Program-made: the position numbers and the translations under genes
Shown: one piece after another, positions 9,298-16,508 of the stretch
Position numbering within the stretch: the stretch's first letter is position 1
How the letters are laid out: every line of letters begins with the position of its first letter
Assembly: GCA_036154155.1 (NCBI GenBank)
Contig: JAYZLP010000020.1
Coordinates: forward strand, 1 to 64,000
Direction: 5' to 3'
Origin: MGIIb-O5 sp036154155
GTDB taxonomy: Archaea; Thermoplasmatota; Poseidoniia; Poseidoniales; Thalassarchaeaceae
DNA length: 64,000 nucleotides
The notes under the pieces: model-generated
The model's input: the letters and a program-made list of their open reading frames with translations, nothing else
Told to the model about the DNA's origin: nothing
The model's database searches: none

Positions 9298-10089
9298 ATG
9301 CCAGAGGCGATACCCGCGGTCGTAGCACATGGTGGCGCCGGACCAGGGCCGGATCGCCAAAAGAACGTCGAAGAGGCAGTGGAGATCGCATCGAGACTCC
9401 TCCAATCGGGAGCATCCGCTATTGAGGCAGCGGTGGAGGCATGTGTCGTCCTCGAGGACGACCCCGTTTTCAATGCTGGAACCGGGGGGGTGTTCCGCAA
9501 CGACGGCTCTGTACTCCTGGATGCATCCCTTCACGTAAGCGATGGCAGGATGGGGTTCGTAATCGCCATGGAAGACACCCCGAACCCGATACGTGTAGCA
9601 GCCGATTTGCTAGATGAGCCAATCAATGGGCTGACGGGGGAGGGAGCTAGGCTTTGGGCCGACTCAAAGGGCCACAAGAGGGCACGGGTCGAGGGAAGGC
9701 CACCCGTAGAGGGGGATGGCGATACAGTCGGTGTGATAGCTAGGGACTCCACTGGAGCCATGGCCTGCGCGACCAGTACTGGGGGGTGCAGTTACAGACC
9801 CCCTGGGAGGGTCGGCGACGTCCCACTTCCCGGGTGCGGATTCTGGGCTTCAGGCGAGCTTTCCGTGGCCGCGACGGGCGAGGGAGAGGCGATCACGACC
9901 GCTCTCCTCAGTTACAGGGTAAGCGAGAGGGCATTGGGTAGCAACGATCCACTAATTGAGGCGATGTCATGGGGCATTTCCGAACTGATCGAAGACGGCG
10001 TCTCCGTGGGACTGATTGCTTTGGGAAGGGAGGGTGCCGGAGTGGGTTTTTCGAATACGGATATGCCATGGGCGGAGTGGCACGGCTGA
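9298..10089 (+). CDS. Isoaspartyl peptidase / L-asparaginase, Ntn-hydrolase (T2) family
   Basis: A 263-residue plant-type asparaginase that cleaves isoaspartyl dipeptides and asparagine and self-activates by autoproteolysis. The N-terminal half has the HGGAG motif (11-15) and the NAGTGGV segment (59-65). The autocleavage/nucleophile Thr is Thr143 in DGDTVG; the substrate-binding GRVGD and TGG motifs follow. It is shorter than typical members (about 300), mostly in the linker before the nucleophile. ATG at 9298 directly follows an in-frame GTG at 9295; GGTCGGGG upstream fits either. It may clear isoaspartyl damage together with the PIMT-like protein at 46-47 kb, which is inference. Confidence 0.88.
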   Translation: MPEAIPAVVAHGGAGPGPDRQKNVEEAVEIASRLLQSGASAIEAAVEACVVLEDDPVFNAGTGGVFRNDGSVLLDASLHVSDGRMGFVIAMEDTPNPIRVAADLLDEPINGLTGEGARLWADSKGHKRARVEGRPPVEGDGDTVGVIARDSTGAMACATSTGGCSYRPPGRVGDVPLPGCGFWASGELSVAATGEGEAITTALLSYRVSERALGSNDPLIEAMSWGISELIEDGVSVGLIALGREGAGVGFSNTDMPWAEWHG

Positions 10090-10159
10090 GCCTAATTGGA
10101 TTCCTGACGGGGATGTGCTTAAGGAGAACTCACCGGTCGCCGGGAATGGAGGGGTTGAA

Positions 10160-10435
10160 TTGACCGACATCGAGGCTAGAATACAGCAGATTGCGCAAGT
10201 GCTCTCGCAGCTGGACGACAGCCAGGTTCCCCGCAATATCAGGGCCTCGGCCAAGGAATCGGTAGATCAGTGGCTTCTCAACAAGGACAAGGACATGGAC
10301 GTCAGACTCGGGATGACCGCATCGAAATTGGACGAGATATTCAATGACGCGAACCTGCCAATCCACTATGGCCCCCTCTGCCTCCAGATTCAGACTGCGC
10401 TGGAGACCCTGATGTCAGAGGTCAAGCGCTCATAA
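10160..10435 (+). CDS. UPF0147-family small protein
   Basis: A small archaeal protein of 91 residues of the UPF0147 family, function unknown. Its helical sequence and the conserved ARIQQIAQVLSQLDDD-like start, RNIRASAKES and middle segments are recognisable. The start is a TTG at 10160, chosen because GGAGGGG sits 6 bases upstream and the family begins at this point; reading further upstream would run into the previous gene's stop region. It is convergent with L40e, with 35 bases between the two stops. UPF0147 genes in archaea often sit near translation genes, as here. Confidence 0.85.
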   Translation: MTDIEARIQQIAQVLSQLDDSQVPRNIRASAKESVDQWLLNKDKDMDVRLGMTASKLDEIFNDANLPIHYGPLCLQIQTALETLMSEVKRS

Positions 10436-10470
10436 CCGTGATACGGGGAGAAAAAGGGCCTAGAGGCCGA

Positions 10471-10632
10471 TTATGCACCCTGACGCCTCTCTGCGGACTT
10501 GGGCCTGAAGTTCTTGTAGCCGCACTTACGGCATGCCCGTGGCTTCTTTCTTCCTCTGTGGGTGGCAGAGCACTTCATGCAGATCCACTTCTTCAGGAGA
10601 CGAGCTTCTGCCACTGGGTGCCTCTGAGCCAT
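10471..10632 (-). CDS. rpl40e: Ribosomal protein L40e (eL40)
   Basis: A 53-residue zinc-finger protein of the large subunit. It shows AEARLLKKWICMKC followed by ACRKCGYKNFRPK, so the two CxxC zinc-binding pairs are intact. The start is placed at the ATG that gives MAQRHPVAEARLL, matching the family length of about 50; in-frame ATGs at 10650 and 10659 would add 6 and 9 residues. It is divergent from purA with about 110 bases between the start codons, so the two may share a promoter region. Confidence 0.9.
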   Translation of the reverse strand: MAQRHPVAEARLLKKWICMKCSATHRGRKKPRACRKCGYKNFRPKSAERRQGA

Positions 10633-10745
10633 GAGACCGCCGACCTGCATGCCCTTCATAACCGCTTCGTGAACAATGCCCAGCATTTTTCCACACTGCC
10701 AGCCTCCAAAGCATTCAAACACCCGCCGCACCGCCCCAATCTACG

Positions 10746-12092
10746 GTGCCTGCTAGCGTCGTGCTCGGAGCCCAGTGGGGAGACGAGGGAAAGGGGAAGG
10801 CGATAGACCAGCTGGCGGCAGACTCTTCTTGGGCAGTTAGGTTCCAAGGAGGCAACAACGCTGGCCACACGATAGTCCTTGGAGACACCACTCTCAAGCT
10901 GCACCAGATACCTTCCGGCGTAACTTCGCAGAACTGTAAATTGGTTCTGGGCGATGGAATGGTAATTGACCCCTGGGTCCTAGAAGAGGAACTGGACAGG
11001 TGGAGGGAATTAACGGGTGAAAGTCCGGAGGGCGACCGACTGTTCATCAGCGAGAGGGCCTCTGTAATACTGCCATTCCACAGGATGTACGACAGCGCAG
11101 ACAAGCTCGTCGGAACAACTGGAAGAGGAATCGGCCCGGCTTACAGGGACAGGATAGAAAGGGTCGGAATCAGATTTGTCGACTTGGGCGCCGTTTCATC
11201 GGACAAAGAGAAGATTTCCGAAACTGCAGAGAGGATGAACAAGCAACTCGCCGCGGTCGGCGTCGAAGATAGGATAGAGCCAGAGGCGCTCATGGCCGAC
11301 CTCAAATGGATTATCGAGAGGTTCGGCGACGCGATAAGGCCCACGGGGCTAATGGTCGACCAGGCACTCAGGGACGGTGAGAACGTTCTCCTCGAGGGAG
11401 CCCAAGGCGCCATGTTAGATATTGACCAAGGAACCTACCCATTCGTCACCTCATCAGTCACCAGTAGGGCAAATGCGACCCATGGCGCGGGGATCCACCC
11501 CGGACACGTCTCACAGTGCTTCGGAATCTCAAAGGCCTACACGACCAGAGTCGGAAATGGCCCATTCCCTACCGAACTCCCATACGAGGAAGGACCTGGA
11601 AACCACATGGCGATGGTTGGCCATGAATTCGGCACCACAACAGGGAGGCCCAGAAGGACTGGTTGGCTTGACATGGTGGCCCTGAGGGACAGTCACAGGA
11701 TAAACGGCTACACAGGACTCGTCCTGACCAAGCTAGACGTGTTAGGGGGGCTTGAGGAGATCAAGATTTGCACCGGCTACCAGCTAGACGGAGATGTCAT
11801 CGATGTCATGCCCACAAGCTGTGACGACCTAGCTAGGTGCATCCCTGTTTACGAGGTGCATCCAGGATTCCCTGCGTTATCGGACGAAGATTGGATAGCC
11901 ATGGCGGATGAGTCAAGGGCTTCCGGCTCGGGCCTAGGTTCAATGCCAGAGAAGGTCCTCAGATACGTCCGCAGAATAGAGGAGCTTTCCGGCATCCCGG
12001 TTGTCAGCGTTGGCGTCGGACCAGACCGACGAGCTTCCATAGCCAGCGCCGGAGGCCCCTTCGACGTCAACCCCGTCGAGGCAACCTTCTAA
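10746..12092 (+). CDS. purA: Adenylosuccinate synthetase
   Basis: Converts IMP plus aspartate and GTP to adenylosuccinate, the first committed step to AMP. At 448 residues it is full length. The GTP-binding GDEGKGK motif appears at residues 12-18, followed by NAGHT, and the IMP/aspartate loop TTGRPRRTGWLD lies in the second half. The start is a GTG (GTG CCT GCT AGC); the catalytic Asp of QWGDEGKG is close to the N-terminus, as in the family. It acts in the same pathway as purF at 32-34 kb, though the two are not linked. Confidence 0.96.
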   Translation: MPASVVLGAQWGDEGKGKAIDQLAADSSWAVRFQGGNNAGHTIVLGDTTLKLHQIPSGVTSQNCKLVLGDGMVIDPWVLEEELDRWRELTGESPEGDRLFISERASVILPFHRMYDSADKLVGTTGRGIGPAYRDRIERVGIRFVDLGAVSSDKEKISETAERMNKQLAAVGVEDRIEPEALMADLKWIIERFGDAIRPTGLMVDQALRDGENVLLEGAQGAMLDIDQGTYPFVTSSVTSRANATHGAGIHPGHVSQCFGISKAYTTRVGNGPFPTELPYEEGPGNHMAMVGHEFGTTTGRPRRTGWLDMVALRDSHRINGYTGLVLTKLDVLGGLEEIKICTGYQLDGDVIDVMPTSCDDLARCIPVYEVHPGFPALSDEDWIAMADESRASGSGLGSMPEKVLRYVRRIEELSGIPVVSVGVGPDRRASIASAGGPFDVNPVEATF

Positions 12093-12115
12093 TCGGCCAA
12101 CTCAGGCGGACTCAC

Positions 12116-12403
12116 ATGGGATTCAAGTCCAATGCCCGCAAGAGGCGCAAGGAGGCTGGGATTGACTCCAGGTCGTCCTCTAAGTCGGACGAGGAGTATG
12201 TGGGCGAGGTAAGGTGCGACGTAGCAGGTTGCGAGAACTGGGCCGACAAGAAGGTAGGCGGTCGAAAACTCGCCTTTGACAGGGCGGCAGACGTCTGGGG
12301 GGAATCGGGACTCACTCGTGATTCTCGTAGGATTACCGTGTGCAAGTCCTGCTACCGGCATTGGAAGAAGGCCAAGAAGGACGAGCCAACCGAGTGGACC
12401 TGA
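12116..12403 (+). CDS. Small basic zinc-binding-like protein, unknown function
   Basis: A 95-residue protein rich in Lys and Arg. It contains a treble-clef-like set of cysteines: CDVAGC near residue 39-44 and CKSC near the end (VCKSCYRHWKKAKK), which could bind one zinc ion. The N-terminal 30 residues (FKSNARKRRKEAG) are strongly basic, suggesting nucleic-acid or ribosome contact. It starts 23 bases after purA on the same strand and is probably cotranscribed. I do not recognise a named family. Confidence 0.7.
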   Translation: MGFKSNARKRRKEAGIDSRSSSKSDEEYVGEVRCDVAGCENWADKKVGGRKLAFDRAADVWGESGLTRDSRRITVCKSCYRHWKKAKKDEPTEWT

Positions 12404-12463
12404 CCTGTTAGGAGCAAACCCATCGACAGTAACAATGTTAGATGGGTGCCTCCAGCGACACTC

Positions 12464-14086
12464 ATGTCAGAACAACCTACGAATGAGCCAATATTGGGAT
12501 ATGCTCCAGGAAGTTCGGAAAGACAATCCCTGATGGAAGAGATGGACAGGCAGATGTCCGAGGTCATTGAGATACCCTGCATCATCAACGGTCAGGAGGT
12601 CTACACCGGGACCACCACGACACAGGTGATCCCCCACAACCACGGCCACGTTATTGCTAGGGTTCACCTCGCTGGAAGGGAAGAGATGGAGGCCGCCTGT
12701 GAGGCAGCAGTCAACGCCCAGGGGGAGTGGATAGGGATCGGACTTGAGGCCAGGTGCGAGATATTCGAGAGATGCGCCGACCTACTTGCCGGAGATTGGA
12801 GGATGAGGGTCAATGCGGCAACCATGCTAAACCAGTCCAAGACGGCATTCCAGGCCGAGATAGACGCCGCTTGCGAGCTGATAGACTTCTGGAGGTTCAA
12901 CTGCCACTATGCCCGGGGATTCCATGATGACTTCCAGCCATTGGTATCTCCTGAAGGGGTCTTGAACACCACTGACATACGCCCCCTAGAGGGCTTCGTA
13001 CTCTCGATAACCCCCTTCAATTTCTCAAGCATCGCCGCGAACCTGCCGAGCGCCCCTGCAATCGTCGGGTGCACGGGCGTATGGAAGCCCAGTCGCAACT
13101 CATACCATTCTAACTACGTTCTGATGCAGTTGATGATGGAGGCCGGACTGCCCCCAGGTGTCATCAATTTCCTGCCTGGTTCGGGTGCCGAGATAACAGA
13201 AGTGGCATTGTCTAACCCAGACTTCGCAGGCTTGCACTTCACTGGTTCGACCGCCACATTCCAAGGGCTGTGGCAGGAGATAGGACTGGCCCTTCCAGGC
13301 CTCAGGTCGTATCCCCGAATTGTCGGCGAGACAGGAGGGAAGGACTTCGTCGTCGCTCATCCAGACTGTGACAGGAGAGGGCTCCTCGTCGCCCTTCTAA
13401 GGGGCGCTTTCGAGTACCAGGGGCAGAAGTGCTCCGCTGCTAGCCGTGCATACATTCCCCGTTCCGTCTGGGACGCTATTTCTGCGGACCTGATTAGCGA
13501 GATTGGCAAGATAAAGATGGGCGATGCCCGGGACTTCACGAACTTCATGACAGCGGTAATCGACAAGAGGGCATTCGACAAGATCTCTGGATACATCGAA
13601 AGGGCATCCCAGAGGGACACATGCGAGATCGTCTGCGGAGGCGGGTATGACGACTCAGTCGGGTACTTCATCGAGCCAACCATTATTGTCACCACCGATT
13701 CAGATTCCGAGTCCATGATAGAGGAGATATTCGGCCCCGTTCTGACAGTCTACCTCTACGATGACGAAGACTTCGAGAACGTCCTAGGGGTATGTGACAA
13801 GGCCTCCCCCTACGCACTTACCGGGTCAATATTCTCGAGCTCCGAGGAGAATGTCCAGAAGGCCTACGAAGCGCTCAGGTTCACTGCCGGGAACTTCTAC
13901 ATCAACGACAAGCCGACCGGTGCCGTGGTGGCCCAGCAGCCGTTCGGAGGGGCCAGGGCATCGGGCACAAACGACAAGGCAGGGGGCCCACTCAACCTAC
14001 TCAGGTGGATCTCGCCACGCTCCGTAAAGAGGACTTTGGACATACCGCAGGACTGGACCTACCCGTTCATGGGAGCGGACGAATAA
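12464..14086 (+). CDS. pruA: L-glutamate gamma-semialdehyde (P5C) dehydrogenase
   Basis: Aldehyde dehydrogenase superfamily member of about 540 residues that oxidises glutamate semialdehyde to glutamate with NAD(P), the second step of proline catabolism. Family-diagnostic segments include PFNFSS, the FTGST cofactor loop, GETGGKDFVV with the catalytic Glu, and QGQKCSAASR with the nucleophilic Cys. Late motifs IFGPVL and QPFGGARASGTN also match P5CDH. The start is the ATG giving MSEQPTNEP; an upstream in-frame GTG at 12446 is less likely. No proline dehydrogenase is nearby. The next gene downstream has its own TPP riboswitch, so the two are not one regulatory unit. Confidence 0.93.
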   Translation: MSEQPTNEPILGYAPGSSERQSLMEEMDRQMSEVIEIPCIINGQEVYTGTTTTQVIPHNHGHVIARVHLAGREEMEAACEAAVNAQGEWIGIGLEARCEIFERCADLLAGDWRMRVNAATMLNQSKTAFQAEIDAACELIDFWRFNCHYARGFHDDFQPLVSPEGVLNTTDIRPLEGFVLSITPFNFSSIAANLPSAPAIVGCTGVWKPSRNSYHSNYVLMQLMMEAGLPPGVINFLPGSGAEITEVALSNPDFAGLHFTGSTATFQGLWQEIGLALPGLRSYPRIVGETGGKDFVVAHPDCDRRGLLVALLRGAFEYQGQKCSAASRAYIPRSVWDAISADLISEIGKIKMGDARDFTNFMTAVIDKRAFDKISGYIERASQRDTCEIVCGGGYDDSVGYFIEPTIIVTTDSDSESMIEEIFGPVLTVYLYDDEDFENVLGVCDKASPYALTGSIFSSSEENVQKAYEALRFTAGNFYINDKPTGAVVAQQPFGGARASGTNDKAGGPLNLLRWISPRSVKRTLDIPQDWTYPFMGADE

Positions 14087-14123
14087 GGGTCCCAACATTG
14101 AATATCCTGTTTCCCAAGTGGTG

Positions 14124-14205
14124 GTCAGGGGAGCTTAGTGCTGAGAGGTCGCCGCGAGGCGACGACCCTTTTACCTGATCTGGGTAATGCCAGCGGAGGG
14201 AGAGA
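14124..14205 (+). promoter_or_regulatory. TPP riboswitch (THI element)
   Basis: A thiamin pyrophosphate-sensing aptamer in the leader of the sodium:solute symporter. The invariant THI-box parts are all present in order: GGGG before the first arm, GTGCTGAGAGG at 14138-14148 with the CUGAGA that recognises the pyrimidine, a variable hairpin GTCGCC-GCGA-GGCGAC (14148-14163), GACCC, ACCTGATCTGG (14173-14183) and TAATGCCAGCGG (14185-14196), then AGGGAG. The terminal GGAGGGAG is also the ribosome-binding site of the ATG at 14207, so ligand binding would probably hide it and block translation. A TATA-like gaatatcc lies about 20-25 bases upstream of the aptamer. Confidence 0.95.
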
Positions 14206-14206
14206 A

Positions 14207-15670
14207 ATGGATACGAACATCGCATACGGATTGATGATTGCAACGCTGGGTGTCTTCGGTTACATCGGATACCAAGCATCGAATGCCAAGGAGATCGGGG
14301 CCGATGACTACCTCTCAGCCAGGGGCTCGCAGGACTGGCTGCGAATCGGGCTGAGCCTGTTCGCCTCCGGGATGGGTATATGGATCCTTTTCGCCCCATC
14401 GGAGGTCGGCTACTACGGCGGGTTCTGGGATGTCGTCGGCTACGCCGTCTCCGCGTCCACGCCATTTCTACTTCTGGCGTACGTAGGGCCGATGATCCGT
14501 GCGAGGCTGCCGTCGGGAGTGACTCTGGCTGACTATGTGCGCATCCGCCTAGGCAGGCCAATGCAGGTCTATGTGGGATTGATTTCGGTGCTGTACATGT
14601 TCACCTTCCTGTTCGCCGAGTTCACTGCAATCGGCAAGGGGATGAAGACCCTCTCTGGGATGGAGCCGCTAATCCCCATGGCATTGGTGGGGGTTGTCAC
14701 CGCAGGGTACGTATCGAGAGGCGGCCTTCCAGCATCCCTGGCGACCGACAGAGTCCAAGCATGGACCATCATGTTCCTTGTGGTGGCCCTGCTGCTCGTT
14801 CTTTTCGGCGGAGACATCGGGGGGCTGATTGATGATGCCAGGGCATACAACCCCGAAGACTCCTGGAGCATCGGGTCTATGTCGAACATGGACTCTTTCG
14901 AATCGGGCCTGGCTCTGATCGTCGCTATCACCGCTGCTGAGATGTTCTCCCAGGGAAACTGGCAGCGGGCGTGGGCGTCTGAATCCGACGAGGCCCTGGC
15001 CAAGGGGGCATGGCTCGCTGCGGCCCTCGTCCTCCCGCTGGTATTCGTGATGGGCGTCCTCGGGACCGTCGTCGCTGGGCAGGGGGCCGTTACCGAACCA
15101 TCTGCAGCCTTCTTCTACCTGATTGAGGATGCCGGTGTTCTGTTTGTAGCCGCATTCATCGTCCTTGCAATCGCTCTGGTATGCTCCAGCGTCGATACCC
15201 TGCAAAATGCCATTGTGGCTTCGATATCAAGAGATCTCAGTGATAGCACGATGAGCCTTCAGAATGCACGTTACTTGACAATCGGCATGATTCCCATAGC
15301 AATCTATCTGGCCACTGGGCCAACACTTCCTTTCACTATACCTCTAATCGGAATATCCGCCTTCGATGCAGGAGGCGTGTTTCAGATATTCCTGTTCGCC
15401 GACCTGCTAGCAGCTGCAACGGTGATGCCGGTCCTACTCACCCTGTGGGAGGGGATATCTTCCAAGGGCGCACTGATTGGCGCTGTCTGCGGGCTGCTCT
15501 CCGTGGTCCTCTACGGCGCTTATACCGCGGATATCGGGACTGGTATCGATTACGTCTTCTCGCCGACCAACGAGTTCGGCCTAGCGAACCTGCACGTATT
15601 CCTCTCAGCGGTCATAGGCTCCTCAATCGTGACGGTCGCTGGGTCCTACGCACTCCCTGATGAGGAATGA
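14207..15670 (+). CDS. Sodium:solute symporter (SSS family), probably thiamin-related
   Basis: An integral membrane cotransporter of about 487 residues with 12-13 hydrophobic helices, of the SSS/LeuT-fold family (relatives PutP, PanF). The N-terminus has the family-like DDYLSARGSQDWLRIGLSLFASGMGIW, and a later helix holds ALVCSSVDTLQNAI, a typical sodium-site region. The start is the ATG with GGAGGGAG just upstream, inside a TPP riboswitch. The riboswitch makes thiamin or a thiamin precursor the most likely solute; this is inference from regulation. Sequence alone could also suggest proline, because P5C dehydrogenase is upstream, but that gene ends before the riboswitch. The stop overlaps the PAP2 gene by 11 bases. 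Confidence 0.88.
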   Translation: MDTNIAYGLMIATLGVFGYIGYQASNAKEIGADDYLSARGSQDWLRIGLSLFASGMGIWILFAPSEVGYYGGFWDVVGYAVSASTPFLLLAYVGPMIRARLPSGVTLADYVRIRLGRPMQVYVGLISVLYMFTFLFAEFTAIGKGMKTLSGMEPLIPMALVGVVTAGYVSRGGLPASLATDRVQAWTIMFLVVALLLVLFGGDIGGLIDDARAYNPEDSWSIGSMSNMDSFESGLALIVAITAAEMFSQGNWQRAWASESDEALAKGAWLAAALVLPLVFVMGVLGTVVAGQGAVTEPSAAFFYLIEDAGVLFVAAFIVLAIALVCSSVDTLQNAIVASISRDLSDSTMSLQNARYLTIGMIPIAIYLATGPTLPFTIPLIGISAFDAGGVFQIFLFADLLAAATVMPVLLTLWEGISSKGALIGAVCGLLSVVLYGAYTADIGTGIDYVFSPTNEFGLANLHVFLSAVIGSSIVTVAGSYALPDEE

Positions 15671-16508
15671 GCGGGCCCTGCGCTTTGTTCATGAACGCCC
15701 CCCTCTTCGCGAATCCGTGGACACAAGGAAACCCCTCTCAGTACTACTCCCTTGGAATGATGTCTGGAGGCCGTTGTGGTCCCGCAGGGAGGGCATGGGG
15801 GGGTGGATGTTCACCCTATTCGTCTTCATCATTGGTCTGACTTGCGTGGCTGTCCCCTACTTCGCCTCCAACAACATCGCAGCAAGCTATCTTGGAACAG
15901 TTTGGGATCCCGAGATACCATTCGACCGAGACTTCCCCGTGATCAATTGGATGATCATCCCGTACGCCGCGCTGTACCTGTTCTACCCGGCTACCCTGAT
16001 AATCGCCCCACGTAACGACAGGGGAAGGATGGAACTCGCCCTGGGAATCCAGGGGCTAGCTCTCGCTACGATGTTCTGCGTCTTCTTCTTCATGGCTCTG
16101 CCCGCAGAGATAGACCTCAGGGACCAGCTCGATACCCATTGGCTGGATCACCCTCCGAACGCGTTGGAGGAGGCGCTCTTCGGCTTCATCCACTTCTCGG
16201 ATAATCCCTGGAACGCATGGCCGAGCCTCCACATCGTCCACTCGTACCTCCTGGCCAGGCTGATGACCCTGTGGGTAGTCAGGGAGTACCCGGAGAGCAA
16301 GGCGGCCTCGGCATTCCTGGCCATCCTCTGGATCGAGTGGGTGCTCCTATGCATAAGCATCCTCGCCACCAAGCAGCACTACCTGTTCGACCTTGTTACC
16401 GGCGCATTGGTCGGAGTGGCATGCTGGAGGCTCTTCCTACCCGCTATGGAGATGGTAGAACAAAGGGGGCCATCGGAGATGGCCACCGAGTCCGGCTGGC
16501 AGGACTAG
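15660..16508 (+). CDS. PAP2-family membrane phosphatase/phosphotransferase
   Basis: A 282-residue membrane protein with about six hydrophobic segments. The C-terminal half holds the PAP2 active-site motifs in the Aur1-like form: WPSLHIVHS (the PSxH motif) and TKQHYLFDLVTG (the HxxxD motif), on the outer face in this family. Typical substrates are lipid phosphates or other phosphomonoesters. Its ATG at 15660 overlaps the symporter stop by 11 bases, so the two are translationally coupled and both fall under the TPP riboswitch. A role in dephosphorylating thiamin phosphates before uptake is inference; a lipid role is the alternative. Its stop shares CTAG with the PiT gene on the other strand. 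Confidence 0.82.
   Translation: MRNERALRFVHERPPLRESVDTRKPLSVLLPWNDVWRPLWSRREGMGGWMFTLFVFIIGLTCVAVPYFASNNIAASYLGTVWDPEIPFDRDFPVINWMIIPYAALYLFYPATLIIAPRNDRGRMELALGIQGLALATMFCVFFFMALPAEIDLRDQLDTHWLDHPPNALEEALFGFIHFSDNPWNAWPSLHIVHSYLLARLMTLWVVREYPESKAASAFLAILWIEWVLLCISILATKQHYLFDLVTGALVGVACWRLFLPAMEMVEQRGPSEMATESGWQD

Noticed and set aside
12464..15670. Proline utilisation operon (P5C dehydrogenase plus proline symporter)
   Set aside because: A TPP riboswitch separates the genes and controls the symporter, so a shared proline function is not supported.
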